Both the position numbers and the translations under genes were made by a program. A stretch of DNA of 64,000 bases from Brachypterus glaber (lineage: Eukaryota > Arthropoda > Insecta > Coleoptera > Kateretidae), in assembly GCA_958510825.1 (NCBI GenBank), contig OY294047.1, positions 3,782,001 to 3,846,000 of the forward strand, given 5' to 3'. Positions 13,601 through 28,600 of the stretch are shown in pieces (the first letter of the stretch is position 1; each line of letters begins with the position of its first letter). Under the pieces are notes generated by a model. That model had not been told where the DNA came from. It ran no database searches and saw nothing but the letters and a program-made list of their open reading frames with translations.

Positions 13601-16600
13601 AGGGTTCCTGAGGTATATACCTTATTTAATATTAAATAAAAACCGATTTTTTTATCCACTTTTAAAGGGACTTGGCTCCCTTACGACGTATTTTTAGACA
13701 TAATGTTTATAGGAACTTTTTGTCATATTTTATGAGGTAGAATCACCCCTTAAAATTTCAGACTATTTCAAATACACCGTGTATATCAACAAATGATTCG
13801 TTACAATTTTGAAACTTATTTCTGTATGACTAAATCTAAATTAGGGTTATTCTGTTTGGAGGAGGTTTTTAAGAACCGCAGTTAGACGGCAGCATCAAGC
13901 TGTAGCTAGACGGAGTGACCGTAATATAAATCAGGGAGTTTCTGAAGTTTTGATTTGACGTTATGTTAAATTTACATTGTCAATTTTTGATTCCCAATGT
14001 TAGCCAATAAACATTAAAATGACGTTTATTGTTAGGTAACAAAACAAACACGATTAAAACAATTGAATTCAATTGTATTTCTTTATTTTTCAACTTATTA
14101 AAAGTTTTCTATCGCTTAAGCGATAATAAAAAATAATTATTTTTACCGAGGAACTTTAGTGAAATCTGCTTCTTGTCATCAATTAACATGTATTAATTAG
14201 GTATTTATTAAAAGGCTAGTATATTGCAAAAATAACATATTGTTATGATCTAATAAACTTCTGGGCCATAACTATAACAATAACACCATCTGTGTCATAA
14301 TTCACATTACAATAAGAATAATTTAGGTATTTGCACAATATTTGCGTTACACGTTTTTAAATTTTAATTTATTTTTAGTTCGCATTCTTGAAAAATCGAA
14401 AAAACACCAAAATATATCATATTTACGCTTTTTTGTGTCGAGAAATATTTTGCCAAGATCATTAAAATTGATAAAATTTCAATAAAAACAGGGTTGAATG
14501 GGTTTTTACAAGAAATTAAAAAAGCGATAGTTGGCTTTGCTTTTTATCATTCTTGTTGTGCCAATAAGTGAGAGCGCATCAAACGTGCTGAGTAATTTTG
14601 ACTTAATTTTAAAAATTATTGAAATTATACATGTATTTATTATTGATAATTAATTGTACCAATAAGTAATTAATAATTTATTAAATGGCAGGCGAAACGA
14701 TGTCCATCTCGGACTTATTGGGATTAAATTCACCTCGTGGATTGTTGAACTTTGGTAACTCCAATGGACTATGTACACCACCAGGAACTCCAAATATGGT
14801 ATGTATTACAATAATAACTTCTTTATTTATTCTATTTTCGCCTCCTTACTAAATTATTATTATTTGAATGGTTTATTTATGATGTTTTTACGTTTTTAAA
14901 TCATTTTAAGGGGAAAATTTAGATGTCATTATTTCGCGCATATTTAGATTTATCGTTTTTCTTTTATTTTTTTTATTCATAGCCTGACAACAGTAATGGC
15001 CGTACAAGGCACGCTAGATAGTTTTTCAAAACCAAAATTTGTACAATACAAGGAGTTAAACTGTTAGATCTCTTTCTTTTTAGACATTAGTATATTACGC
15101 ACCAAGTACGCGAACCTAGTTTCAGTGCACGATAGTGCTTATTTTTTACAAGGCGAAGCCGAGTAAAAAAAGCACTTGATGTGCACTGAAATAGGTTTGC
15201 GTCGAGGTGCGTATACGTATTTAGAAACTGCATCTGTCAAAATCGGCAGCATGAAAAACAATTGGGAGGAAGCTCTATTTAAGGCCTATCTAGAAGCTTG
15301 CATAAGAACATAAAACATAAGAATGCGAAGCCGTGATTGGCTTAGAAGATACATGGCGGCACATTTAGCCAATCACGGCATCGTGTTATGTTTTATGTTC
15401 TTATGCAAGCTTCTGGATAGGCCTTTAGGTGCCGCCATGAAAACGTCGCAGCGCGTCGAAGAACTGAGAACGCGTCTTAATGGGGCAAAATAAGTATTGC
15501 TTGTTGGCAACAGTGTGCGTAAATTCGACATTTATTAAAAAAAAGGCACCATTTAATGATATTTATGAATATTTACAGAAATTTAAGTATTTGGCCTTAT
15601 TTAGATTTGTCTATTAGGCTTATTGCCAATAGCCTCTCGAGACTCTCTTCAATCAGCTCCATTGATTTTAATTGCCATTTCCAATTGGCAAATGTACATG
15701 ATGTAAACTATACATATTAAACTGTCAAGATAATTTTTAAAGCTTTGCATTTTTGTTTTAAACAAGTCACGCAGATATGTTATGCTGCCCCCATTCCATA
15801 ATATTCACTTTACAACGTAAAGAGTATGGGAGGATTGGTGTAGCGGTCTTCCGCGTCTGTACATAAGTCTACTAGCCAACTAGCGTGAGTTCGATTCTCA
15901 CTGGCGCCGATTTGCCTTTTTCAGTTAATTAATAATTGACATTTGGCAAGGGCGTAACTGAAGCGGACACTCCCTATAAAAACTGATTCGAATGTCAGTA
16001 TAAGACGGTGGTTCCCTCTACTACTTGCCCACATAAGTCCTGGACTTAGGGAATGCTTAAATAAGTAGAATAGTACGAGGTTAAAGAAATATGTAATACT
16101 GTCATAGAATTAGGATACAGTTTGTTTATTTGTTTGTTTATTTAACCTCGTACTATTCTACTTAATTAAGCATCCCCTAAGTCCAGGACTTGTGTGGGCT
16201 AGTAGTAGAGGGAACCACCGGCTTATACTGACTTTCGAACCAGTTTCTAGGGAGTGTCCGTTTCACTTATCGCCTTCGCCAAATTTCAATTATTAATTAA
16301 CTGAAAAAGGCAAATCGGCGCCAGTGAGAATCGAACTCACGATAGTAGACTTGCTATGCATACGCGCTAGCCACTACGCTATGCTCCCCCCGTTTAACTT
16401 TTGAACGGCTAAAGGCGAAGATTTCCTCCTAAAGGTGTACAAAATGTTGTCAGCAGTTTACCCCTCGGGATTAAGATACCAATTTGATATTCGAAACAAT
16501 TAAATAAAATTTCCCATATAATTTTTGGGTTTATATTTGATATGCTTAGGGGGCACAATGGAGACAGGGGTGCAAGGAGAAACATTTTTTTTATGGAAAG

Positions 16601-19600
16601 GGGGGTCATGTGATACATCGTTTTAAAGCTCATAAAATTATCTATTCGACCATATATTTATTTTTAATTTTTTATACATTTTTTTTAAGGTTTTAATTTA
16701 TCAATTTTTTTGCTAAAAAGTGAGATTTCTTAAGTTTTTTTTCTGTTAAATTTTATTTTTATTATTCAAAATTAGTTCAGAAGTATAATTGTCGTATTTG
16801 AATCATTTTTCAAAAATTGTTTGATTTTTTTTAAGAAATTTTTAATCCTATTTTAAACCCCCGTAAAATAAAAAAATATGTGGTCAAATAGAGAATTTAA
16901 TAAGCTTTAAAATGATGTATCACTGGACCCCCTTTCCATTTAAAAAATGTCCCCCCTTGCCCCCCTGTGTTCATTGTTCTCCCTAAGCATATGAAATATA
17001 TACCCAAAAATGATTTGGCTTACGTTATTTAAGTTTTTCAAATTTTAAGTTGATATCTTAAGCCGTTGAAAAGGGGGGGGGGGACTTTTGACACGAAAAG
17101 AATCCGAAAAAAAAAATAAATACGTAAATTTGACACACCTTATGGGGTTTCATATATTTATTTCTTACAAAAAGTATTTTTATTTATTATTAAAAGTGTA
17201 TTTATTTATTTTTTTCACTGCTAGCTTTAGAACATACCATTATTTATCATGTTTTTAGACTGTAAAATCAATTTTATCCAATACATGCAGATAATGAGAC
17301 AATTACCAGCTTTATTTTAAATAGATAAACTCAATAATAATCCCCGCGTGGCTTTTACTTTACTGAGTGGATAATTATTTATTTTACCCACTCAACTGTC
17401 TCTTGTCAAATTATTTTTTTGTAAATGTCTTTAAAATTTTTAATAAAAATATGAATTTCTAAGCTATTTATTGGATGTATGGCACTCATGGGTAAACCGA
17501 TATTGCCCTCTCGAAAATTAACCTGCTTGGCTGACGCCTCGCAGGTTAATTTTCTCATGGTCAATATCTTACTTTACCCACTAGTACCATACATAACTAT
17601 TCTTCGCTTATAGCAATAATAATTTTTTTCTCCTAGTAGGGGTAAATTTTATAAACAATTAATTTCTGTCACTTTAGATGTTTCAGTTCTTTATGCAATT
17701 TTTACTAATTAAACCCAAGAAAATAGCTTTAAATAACTTTTTATTTATTAAATACAATTAATTATAATTATTACCAATTAATAAAATCACTAATCAGCTA
17801 AATATTATGAAAAAAATAAAAAAAAATAAATAAATTTTTAAATGTCAGTTCAAAGTATTTATTTGAGCAAATGTCATTGATCAAGGCTACTTGATTTTTA
17901 CGAAAATTTCAAGAAATATAGTTTCTGTTAATAATTTATTTTATTATTTGAATAAAAATAGTTAAATAGTGCTAGTAGTGAAAAAATTAATATATAAACT
18001 ACGGTAGAGAAGACTATTATAGCCTCGCATTCTTAAATTTAATACGCTTGGCTATAAAAAACGCCTTCTCTACCTTGGTATATAATAACTATTATTTCTT
18101 ACAAAAAATATTTTTATTTATTACAAAAAGTGTATTTATTAATTTTTTAGTGCAATTATGACGATGCAAAGTTTCAAGCTGGTCCTTTAAACTACGCATC
18201 AGTTACATCACCAGGACGGACATTTCAGAGAAACTTATCAATGGGAAATACGCCACCATCCACACCAAAATATTTCGAGTACAGTCCCCGTACTTTGAGA
18301 AGTACGTCATTAAGGTAATGATGTCGACCAATTTCATCTCGTAACATTTTGTACCACATATTTTATCCCACTAAAAATTCATCCCACAATAATTTGATCC
18401 CACTTCATCCCATAATAAATTTAATTCCACTAAAATTTGATCACAAAGCAGTTACTTCGAAACTAGTTCAATTTGTTAAGCTGCAAAACACGGCCGCACC
18501 CAGGGGGTGGCTGGTGGCTGCAGCCCTCCCCCCAATCCCTTCAATTTGGAGATTTACGAGTGTAACACCCATTACTGAAATCAATTATTTTTTTTGAATT
18601 TTCAGATATAGAATGTCGATAAAATGAGAAAAACATGGGTATTAAAAAAATGTCTCTCTATCGGTCTGTCGTCTTGCTAATTTAAGACCTAGATCTAGTG
18701 TCCCTAATTATTAATTAGTTAATTTTATAGTTACTACAGTAGTTACTGTAAAACAAAAAAGTTTACACAGTTAAAAATTATTTTTAATATCCTACAAAAA
18801 CGTATGTAATTATAGGTTATATCCCGAGACCTAATGATTTAAACGGCTAAGCTACAAGTAGCTGTATTTTTGTTAATTTTGCTTAGAAAATGTTTAAAAC
18901 TTTACATTTCATTATAAAAAGGTCGAGACCGCAGGTCGAGAGCTTTTTTATGAATTATTTAGTTAAAAACATTTGCTTAAAAGCAAGTCACTTATGTAAA
19001 TAGCTCTTAAATAGCGAGATGCTATTTAATTGCTCCTAAATTAACAGGATTGGTCAATTATGAAATTTTCTTGAAATTTGATTGGTTTAAAATATATCAG
19101 GGAAATAATATTTTTTATCGTGCGACTATTATGGTCTGTTTCATCAAGCAAGAGAGTAAATTAAAAATCGCACAATGAATATTTTTACAACAGATTCGAA
19201 TATTGGATGTGCGAATATACTGCATAGTTTATTTTATAACTATATTCTATACACAAACATATACTATTCAAACCTGTTGTAAAAATATTTACTGTGCGGT
19301 TTTTAATTTACTTTTTTGCTTGATGAAAACAGTTTTCGAGATATGGACATTTAAATATAATATATAAAATATTATTTTGATATTTTTTACATAGAAATTT
19401 TACTTTTGACATATGATAAAAATTGGATGTAAAAAGTGAAATTTCAATTATATAGTTTTTTAATTAATTTCCATCTAATATTGGAGCAGCCAAAAAAAAG
19501 CAATCCGATAAAGCTAGAAATAAAAACTGCCTAAAGGAAATGGTCCAAAAATGTAGGAAAAGTGACGAATTCGTAAAAAACTAGATGAAACGTTGCAAGC

Positions 19601-22600
19601 ACCCTGTCCAAACCTCGGCACTATTGTACACTAGAGCCATTCTAGTTTGCAAACTAGGTGTTTTGTTTGATTTTAAATCCTGTATCTTTAAAACATTATA
19701 TTCTAGCAAAAAACTGTATATAACATTTTTTATAGGGCTTAAAAAGAGCTTTTACTTAAAATATAATTTTTTGAAATCGGGTTATAAATATGTGAGATAT
19801 GCTAAAAACACCTTTTACTGCTTTAAACGCCAATATCTCGAAAACAATGCGTTTTAGGAAAACGTTGTTTATAACATTTGTTGACCAATTTAAAATTATC
19901 TTTTATATAAGTGCTAAATTAACCAAATACAATAATAATTGCCTAGATTATAAACAAAAAATAGGAGTTTTACCCTATTTTTACCCCCTTACCCCCAATC
20001 GTTTACCCCCAAAATCTAATCAGCTCTTCGGAATACGATAAGAAACAATATGCAAAAAAACGCAAGTCGACATCTCATGTAGAAATGGGGTTAGAGAGTT
20101 TACACCTAGACAGACAGACAGACGGACGCTAATTTTTTTTACTGATTTCGACTCAGAATGGTCTAAAACGTCGAGAAATGTGAAAAAAACGTGGTCAAAG
20201 ATTTTGACTTTTCGGCGAACATTTCAATACATCGGCACTCTTAGTAGTACCGATGTAATTAACAAGAAAATTGCTAATATAATTAAACTTTAAGGATTAG
20301 GTTCTGTGTTATTAACAAGTTTTTTTTTCTTATCACAGTGACTCTTGTGGCAGTAATAGTCCAGCCGTCGAACAAATTAAAGACATGCACACTTTAGAAC
20401 AAATGAACTATAACATGTGTAGTTCCCGATCAAATTCGCCCGAATCTGATACGAGTGGCATCTCGTCGAGTACAGATGGAAGTCTCTCAGATATATTGGT
20501 AAGTCCTATTCACACCTTACCCTCAACAGCACATTTTGCTTCTAAGAATATTCTAAGAAGAATGTTCTTAGAAATATCTAAGAATATTCTTAGAACATTT
20601 GTAACCAGCGAAACTGCCTTTTTAATGCAATATGTTTATTTCATTATTTGCTCCCGGCTATATTTTATATATGTCTTAAAGTATATTTAAATTAAGCTAT
20701 TTGCAAATCGTCAGGTTCCGGATCGGGTTCCTTTGGATGCTAGAAGCCTCGAAAAGGTTGGGAAATGGGGTCCCCGAAAAATATATTTTTAATTTACCGA
20801 GTCAAACAAATTACATTTGTTACATTTAGATTAGTCTATTTTCACAGTTTTACACAATTATTCAGTCTGCTAAGAGTTAAAAAAGACTTTAAAAACTTTA
20901 TCTGACATATGTCAACACTAATAATAATTTTCATTTAATCAAAATGTCATTTCATAAATTCTCATTTCTTTAAAAAATTAAGTATCACATATTTTAAAGG
21001 CATTTTTTAAAAACTGTTCTTACCCCTTGGCCCTAGAATTATTATGTATAACTATGAAAATAGGTTAATCTGAATATCTTAAATGAAATGTATATGACTC
21101 GGCAAGTTAAAAATAGATTTTTTGGTACCTCATTGCCGATTTTACACCAAACAATTTAACAAGAAAAATAATGTTTAGTATTTAATGGTGAAATTGGCAC
21201 CGACTTATTTTTTATTTTTTACTTTTTAGAGACATACAGAGCGATCCAAAAGTCACCCCCCCCCCTCTTAACTTTTGAACGAGTTTAGATATCGACTTCA
21301 AATTTAGAACTCTTAAATAAGACAACTTAAACTATCTTTAAGCATATATTTGATAACTTATTTTTTATTTTTTACTTTTTAGAGACATACAGAGCGGTCC
21401 AAACGTCACCCCCCCCCTCTTAACTTTTGAACGAGTTTAGATATCGACTTCAAATTTAGAACTCTTAAATAAGACAACTTAAACTATCTTTAAGCATATA
21501 TTTGATACTTTTAGCTCTTAAAATGTGGGCAGGGGGGCATGGGGCGACATTTTTTTTAAATGGAAAGGTGGGTTGTGTGATACATCATTTTAAAGCTTAT
21601 AAAATTCTCCATTTAACTGTATATTTTTTATTTTTTTAAACATTTTTTTTGGGTTTAAAATAGGGTTGAAAATGGGTATTTTTAAAAATTTCTCTAAAAA
21701 ATCCAAACAATTTTTTAAAAATGCCTAATTTCATAATGAAAAAAAGTAAATTATACTTTTCAACTAATTTTAGTTGACATAAATAAAAATTAACAAAAAA
21801 AAACTTAAAAATTTATTTTTTTAGCACAAAAAACTGAAAAATCAAAACCTTAAAAAACATGTTTAAAAAAATTAAAAATGTATGGTTATATAGAGAATTT
21901 TAAAGGCTTTAAAATGATGTATCACACGACCCCCCTTTCCATTTAAAAAAAATTTCCCCCATGCCCCCCTGCCCACATTTTAAGAGATAAAAGTATCAAA
22001 TATATGCTTAAAGATAGTTTAAGTTGTCTTATTTAAGAGTTCTAAATTTGAAATCGATATCTCAACTCGTTCAAAAGTTAAGAGGGGGGGGTGACTTTTG
22101 GACCGCACTGTATAAGTCGGTTCATTTTTTTTGTTAAAAGTTTATATATATTTTTTACTTTTTTGACTAGTGGAAACATGTTTGTCCAAAACTCGCGGAA
22201 AGTTCTTTTCCGTACTTGACGGCTTAACTGAACTCCGCTTTGCGTCGTTTGCTGCTATCGCGTGCGGAAAAGTCAAACTTTTCGTGCTTTTTCTGAAAAT
22301 GACTATTTCTGCAAATTCCACCTCCATATTTATCTGTTGTTTTAGAACTCATTGACTTTAAACGATTCAGTCGCACGCAATCTATTTGGTTCCAATGGAG
22401 CAATTGACCTTGAAAGTTACCAAAATGTACAAAATCTGTACGCGATCCAGGCGCTCAAATATCTACAACAGCCGCCATCAACGCTCAACAATTTGCTGCC
22501 CAATTATGGTGTATCTCAGGTAAGCAAACCCTAATTAGAAAGTCCCTAATAGGGACCCTTAAGGGGCCACACACCAATAAGTCAGTTTTTAAAGTATCAA

Positions 22601-25600
22601 TTGAAGAGTAAGTTTTAGACCCTATGTTCCAAAATTATTAAATCGATATAACTTTTATAGTATTTTTGCACATGACCCTAGGACTCTTTATAAATGTATA
22701 ACTCAAAATATAAATTTCTGGCACATAGACCCTTTAAAAAACCCACTCTTTAATTGTATAATTTTAATTCTTGTATCGTTTGTAGCAAGATGTCTTTAAG
22801 CTTAATCTTATTTGTAGAAAAAATCTTATATACAACACGTGTGGATATAGTGATTTTTATTTTAGCAATTACTAGAACAATGGAATGGAAATCTTGCTTT
22901 GATGAATTTCATTCCAGAAAATATGGCATTGGAGAGAGCTCGTTGTCATAGGGCATGTAAGTATTTTTTGCATTTTCTAGGACCACCTGGCAGGAAAATT
23001 GATTGTTTTTGACATAATAGTTGAGGGTCATTTCGAAATAAAAAAAACTCGTGTCTATAATGAAACAAAAATAAATTAATAGTAAAAAAACATTTTTAAG
23101 AACAAGCTTTTAAGTATATGAAAAAAAGTTTAAAGATTGGTCCGGAAATGAGCCCTAACGGAGCTACGGCCCTTAGAAGATTACATATTGAATGGGGAAC
23201 AAACAAAAGCACCAATTAAATTTTAATGCTGCTCTCTTTAAAACTGAGCAAAAAAAGTATTCTTCACCAAAACACCTAAATTTAATATTAAAGGAGTAAT
23301 AGCCTTTTAAAAAGTAACGTTTTTGGTGGCAAAAAATGTTACTTCCTCTTAATTGTATGTTTTTTGAAAATTGTTGCTCCTACAGTGTTACACTATATGA
23401 CATTTTTTTATGTATCCATATTTTTTACGAAAAATCCGAAAAAAGTACACATAAAAGTTTGGGGCAAAAATGTGTTAAGCCTGATACATTTTTTCGTCTA
23501 AGGACCCCCCTGGATAAATTAAAAATTAAAAATAAAAAATAAATTAAACTTATTGCCTTATTAGGGGTCGTCCATTAAATACGTCACGCAAATTGACCAA
23601 AATTCATACACTTCATACCCCCCCCCAATAGGGGGGTGTTAGGGGGGTAGCCAAAATATGAAATCTCTACAGCCTTTAATAACGCTAGAAACGGGGTATA
23701 TTGTGTGTGAATTTTGGTCAATTTGCGTGAAGTTTTTTATGGACGACCCCTTAATAATAGTATCCACGCAAAAGCTCGTCGCTCTAGCTTAAAGAGTACC
23801 AGAGTTATTATTTAAAAACCTTATTTTTATTATAAGGGCCTTGGCTCCCTTAGGGCTCATTTGCGGACCAACCTTCATAGGAACTTTTTTATATTTTTGG
23901 ATGCAGAATCACCTCTTAAATTTTGGCATGCCAGTTATTGATCACCCTGTATATATATTTTTTTTCATTTGAAAGGATTTCTAACCATGGCTATAATTTC
24001 AGCTCTTTACGATGCCACGTGCACATGGAGCGGCGTGCTGCCGCCTAGGTCTCTTGCAAAGCCCACCGGCTACTCTTCCAAAGTGTTTTTGGGCGGAGTA
24101 CCGTGGGACATCTCCGAACAACTGCTCGTGCAAACTTTTAAGCAATTCGGACCGATTCGCGTAGAATGGCCCGGCAAAGACAAACAGGCTTCGCAGCCGA
24201 AAGGCTACGTCTACATCATCTTCGAGTCGGAGAAGAATGTGAAGGCGCTGCTGCAAGCCTGCACAAACGATTACGCCAATAGCGGAAATTGGTACTTTAA
24301 GATTAGCTCGAAAAGGATGAAGGCAAAGGCAGTAAGTACTCTAACGTCCTTAGGGGCTGTCCATATATTACGTAACGCGCCTGGGGGGGTCGGAGAAATT
24401 GTTACAATTTGTGACAGGGGGGAGGGGGGGTCTAGGTAAACGTTACGTAACGGAATTTAATAAATTTAATGTTTATTTCCTAAGCTTGGCAGATGTATTT
24501 TTATTTCAACATAAATTACTAATTAGTGGCCCATAATTCCCTTTTTCACACAAAAATTGACGAAACTATGCATATTTAAATAATATTGTAATCAGTAAAA
24601 AAACTGTTGACATTGATATTAAAAAAAAATCTTACGGCCCTGTTCTTGCATGACTTGCCGATGAATCACAGGCGATGATACATTTTCGCGCGGAATGTGT
24701 ACTTACAGAACACGAGTGTGTGTACTATTTTGTGTACCTGTGCATAAACAATATACGTGTTATATGTGACACTCAGTGTAAAAAGAGGTCACTAGTATTT
24801 TTTCCCTGTGTGATATTGATTATGAATATTTTTTTTAAGTTTGAGTGATTTTTTCGTGTAATTTTTTTTTAAGGTTATGTTATACTATATTTTAGGTTCA
24901 TGTCGAGAAAAACGAATCAATAGTGAGAATACAGTTAAATTTATAGCGAAACAAAATTTTTATATTGTTACGCGTTACACGGGGGGGTTGGTAAATGTGA
25001 CAGTTTGTTACACAGGGGGGGACGGGGTCACTTTTTTGAAAAATTGCGTTACGTAATATATGGACAGCCCCTTACTCAGTAACTGTATTCGTCGCATTCT
25101 TATGTGATATTAGGGTGGACCTTGTTTTCTTTTATTTTTAAAATTTATTCTGTTGTATCTAGAAAATCCTGAAAATATGAGGGTGATCAAACTTCTCTAA
25201 GGGTCCCAATTGGACCCCTAAAATCGTAAAATTACGCATAAATCGTGAAAAATCGTTGAAAATGGGCTGTACTTTTTATATCAATGGAAAATTTAAAAGC
25301 CTTGAAATATTAATTTGTTCCTTTTGAGTGTACAAAATTATGTGCCAAATTTTGAAATGACCAAAAGATTCAGGTGCCGAAAATCCCAAAGTTGCTCTTA
25401 AACACTAAATTTGACAAATTTCCACCATAAATGCGTTTCTCAGCTAAAAAAGCATTTAAAAAATATGTCAGTCTTGACTTAATTTAATTTATACTAATAA
25501 TATAAAATAATTAATAATAATAACAAAAACAAAACGAGCTAAGCGTCAAATAAGAATACCCAAAAAGGCCTCTTATTTGACGCTAGCTCGTTTTGTGTTA

Positions 25601-28600
25601 GTCAAATTATTTTATTATTTATGTGCATTAAATAAAATTAAGTCCAAATTGACATATTTTTTAAATTATTTTTTAGCGTTTCTCACATTTATGGTGGAAA
25701 TTCGTCAAATTTAGTGTTTTAGGGGCAACTTTGGCGGATTTTCGGCACCTGATTAAATCTTTTGATCATTTGGAAATTTGGCACATAATTTTGTACTCAA
25801 AAGGAAAAAAATACGATTTTAACGCTTTTAAATTTGCCACTGTACAAAAAGTAGAGTCCATTTTCAACGATTTTTTACGATTTTTGCGTAATTTCACGAT
25901 TTTAGGGGTAAAATTGGGACCATTAGAGAAGTTTGATCACCCTCATAATTTCGGGATGTTCCAGATACACCAGAATGAAAATTTTGAAACAATAAAAAAA
26001 AATAAGATCCACCCTAATGTAATATAGCTTAAACATAACTATGGTCTGTTTCATCAAGCAAGATATTAAATTAAAAATCGCACAGTGAATATTTTCAAAA
26101 CAGATTCGAATATTGGATGTGCGAATATACTGCGTAGTTTATTTTATAAAACATAACTATATTCTATACACAAACATATACTATTCAAACCTATTGTAAA
26201 AATATTTACTGTGCGATTTTTAATTTACGATCTTGCTTGAAAAAACAGACCATACAATCACTGTTTACCTGTGTAATTTACCTTTCTCATGCAATTTTCA
26301 CGATTTCTTTAGGTACAAGTAATTCCTTGGTTCATAAACGACTCAAATTATACGAAATCGACGTCTCAAAAATTGGACCCTGGCAAAACGGTATTTGTCG
26401 GTGCGTTACATGGCATGCTCAATGCCGAAGGTTTGGCGAAAATTATGAACGACTTGTTTGATGGCGTTGTTTACGCAGGTAAATAAGAAACCGATTTTTC
26501 ATATACAGGGTTTCCGTTTTTCGACCTCAAGCATGGGTATCTCGGTTACTATAAGAGATACAAGATCGGTTAAATTAGAAAAAAATTGCGCATTCTTCTG
26601 CTGATCAATAATCTGAAAGAAAATTTGACCTATCATTTTTTGTTTTTTAATTATCGCAAAAAAAATAAAAATCCTGAGTTTTGTTTTTATTTATTTATTT
26701 TTAGCGAAAACCGACAAAGGTAGACGTTTTTAACTGAAACATTATAAAGGTACTTTTTTGAAGGAATCTAAATCTGTTATCATATTTGGGGGTTTTTGGG
26801 GTCGCTGATTACGAATCTGGTGCCAGTTTTCCAAAATTCAAAATAGCGGATCCAAGCGGATTAAATTTTTCGAGGAACTTTAAAAAATCTAATCTGCCAT
26901 ATTGGATCCGCCATTTTGAACGCTAACTTTTAAATTCTGAGCTCGGATTAAGATTCAGCGACTCAAAATACGTAAGTTGGCTAGTTTGTTCTGCCGCACT
27001 CGAGTTTTTTTTTGTGTGCCGGTGTTATTATACTTTCTTGTGCACTAATTTCAAAATATATTATTATGAGTCGTAATTTATGGCACAACGTCAAAAAATA
27101 TTTTTTTCACCACCAGCCTAAAAGCACATCTTTATTACTGTTCTTTTCATTGGTAGAAATATTATTTCTCTACCTATGACGTCAGAGGTTCTAAAAATAA
27201 TGAAATTGCACCATGGTTAATAATGAATTTTTATTCAGCTGTTTTGGCATCTGACGTTTCACATAATTATTAAATCGCATTGCTATTTACAACTGTCTTT
27301 AGGCACCAAATTTATTTATTGCATGATAAATTATAAAAATATTAACTAAATTAGTACCTATAAAACATGTCTTACTAAAAACACTTTGAAAAGTGAAAAT
27401 CATTGGTCCATCATATTCAACCATAGATTATACAACCCATATATTACCGTAAGGATCATAGATTACTAGAGGTACAACCTCCATATATTGATTTTTGAGG
27501 CAATAGATTCTCCCTCACAGTTTTCGCCTGTCCCCTTATTTCTGGGGGAGTACCAGAATCATCACTTTGCATTTCACTTTCCATTTTTATATATTTTATT
27601 ACACTTAACACGGAAACACTTTCTAACTTAATAATTTTAGCAGATCACCAGAAAATTTCTGCCAGAAATGTCAAGTTCATTTGTTTTTTTAATGGCCGCG
27701 AACGGCTACCGTTATATTTTACATTTATTAACTTTTTCATTAAACTTTAGTAAAATAAATAAATAAATAGCTAATTAATAGTACTGGTAGTGAAAAAATT
27801 ACTATATTTTCCACGTGAGTGAAGATTTAACATTTTAGACCGCGTCTTGCGGGCTTCGCGCTAGCGCGCTCATCCCGCAATTTGTCGCAGGTCAAAAATG
27901 TTAAACTTCTCTCACTTGGTAAATAATATACTATTTCGAATCGGGATGTTCAGCCGAATAAAATAAAATACAATTTTTTTTAGGTATTGATACAGATAAA
28001 CATAAATACCCCATTGGATCAGGAAGGGTCACTTTTAACAATCCCCGTTCCTTTATGAAGGCTGTAAATGCCGCTTTTATTGAAATTAAAGCGTCAAAGT
28101 TTACCAAAAAGGTAAGTTATAATATTAGATAAAGATCTATTTTGTCAGTTTGAATGGTTATTTTCATCTGCTAGAGCTTATATAGCATTATTCTTTGACT
28201 TAAAACCAATATATCGTCACTCAAAGTTCAAAAGGCCGTATGTCAGAATTTTACTTTGCTGTTCTAAATTATAGGGAACCTAAATGGGGGGTTAGTTCGG
28301 TTGGAGGTGAAGTTTCGGATCTTTCCTTCATCTAGAAGACAAATTTCAAGTTTCTAGCTATTCTGGAAGTGGGTAAACAAAACCAGACAAGCATACATTT
28401 ATACACGGGGTTTTCACTTTAATATTATAGATAAGTTAATAATAATAATAGTAATAATGTGTTATAACGACGCTTTTCGTATAATGCACAGACTTCCTAG
28501 GTACAACAGTGCATCTGAAATGTTTACTCAGGCTCGCGTAGACACTCTGGATGCGTTGCGCCGTAAAACAATAGCCAGCTATGTTGGCCGCCTGACGTCC

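Noticed and set aside
15828..15910. Functional tRNA gene
   Set aside because: A and B boxes are present but the acceptor and anticodon stems do not pair and the sequence runs on into a SINE body found three times.
22142..22355. Overlapping 61-codon ORFs on both strands
   Set aside because: Lie in the intron before orb exon 6; plus-strand frame runs through the acceptor, and neither has a known domain.
23999..24256. Minus-strand ORF opposite orb RRM1
   Set aside because: Antisense shadow of a conserved GC-rich exon.
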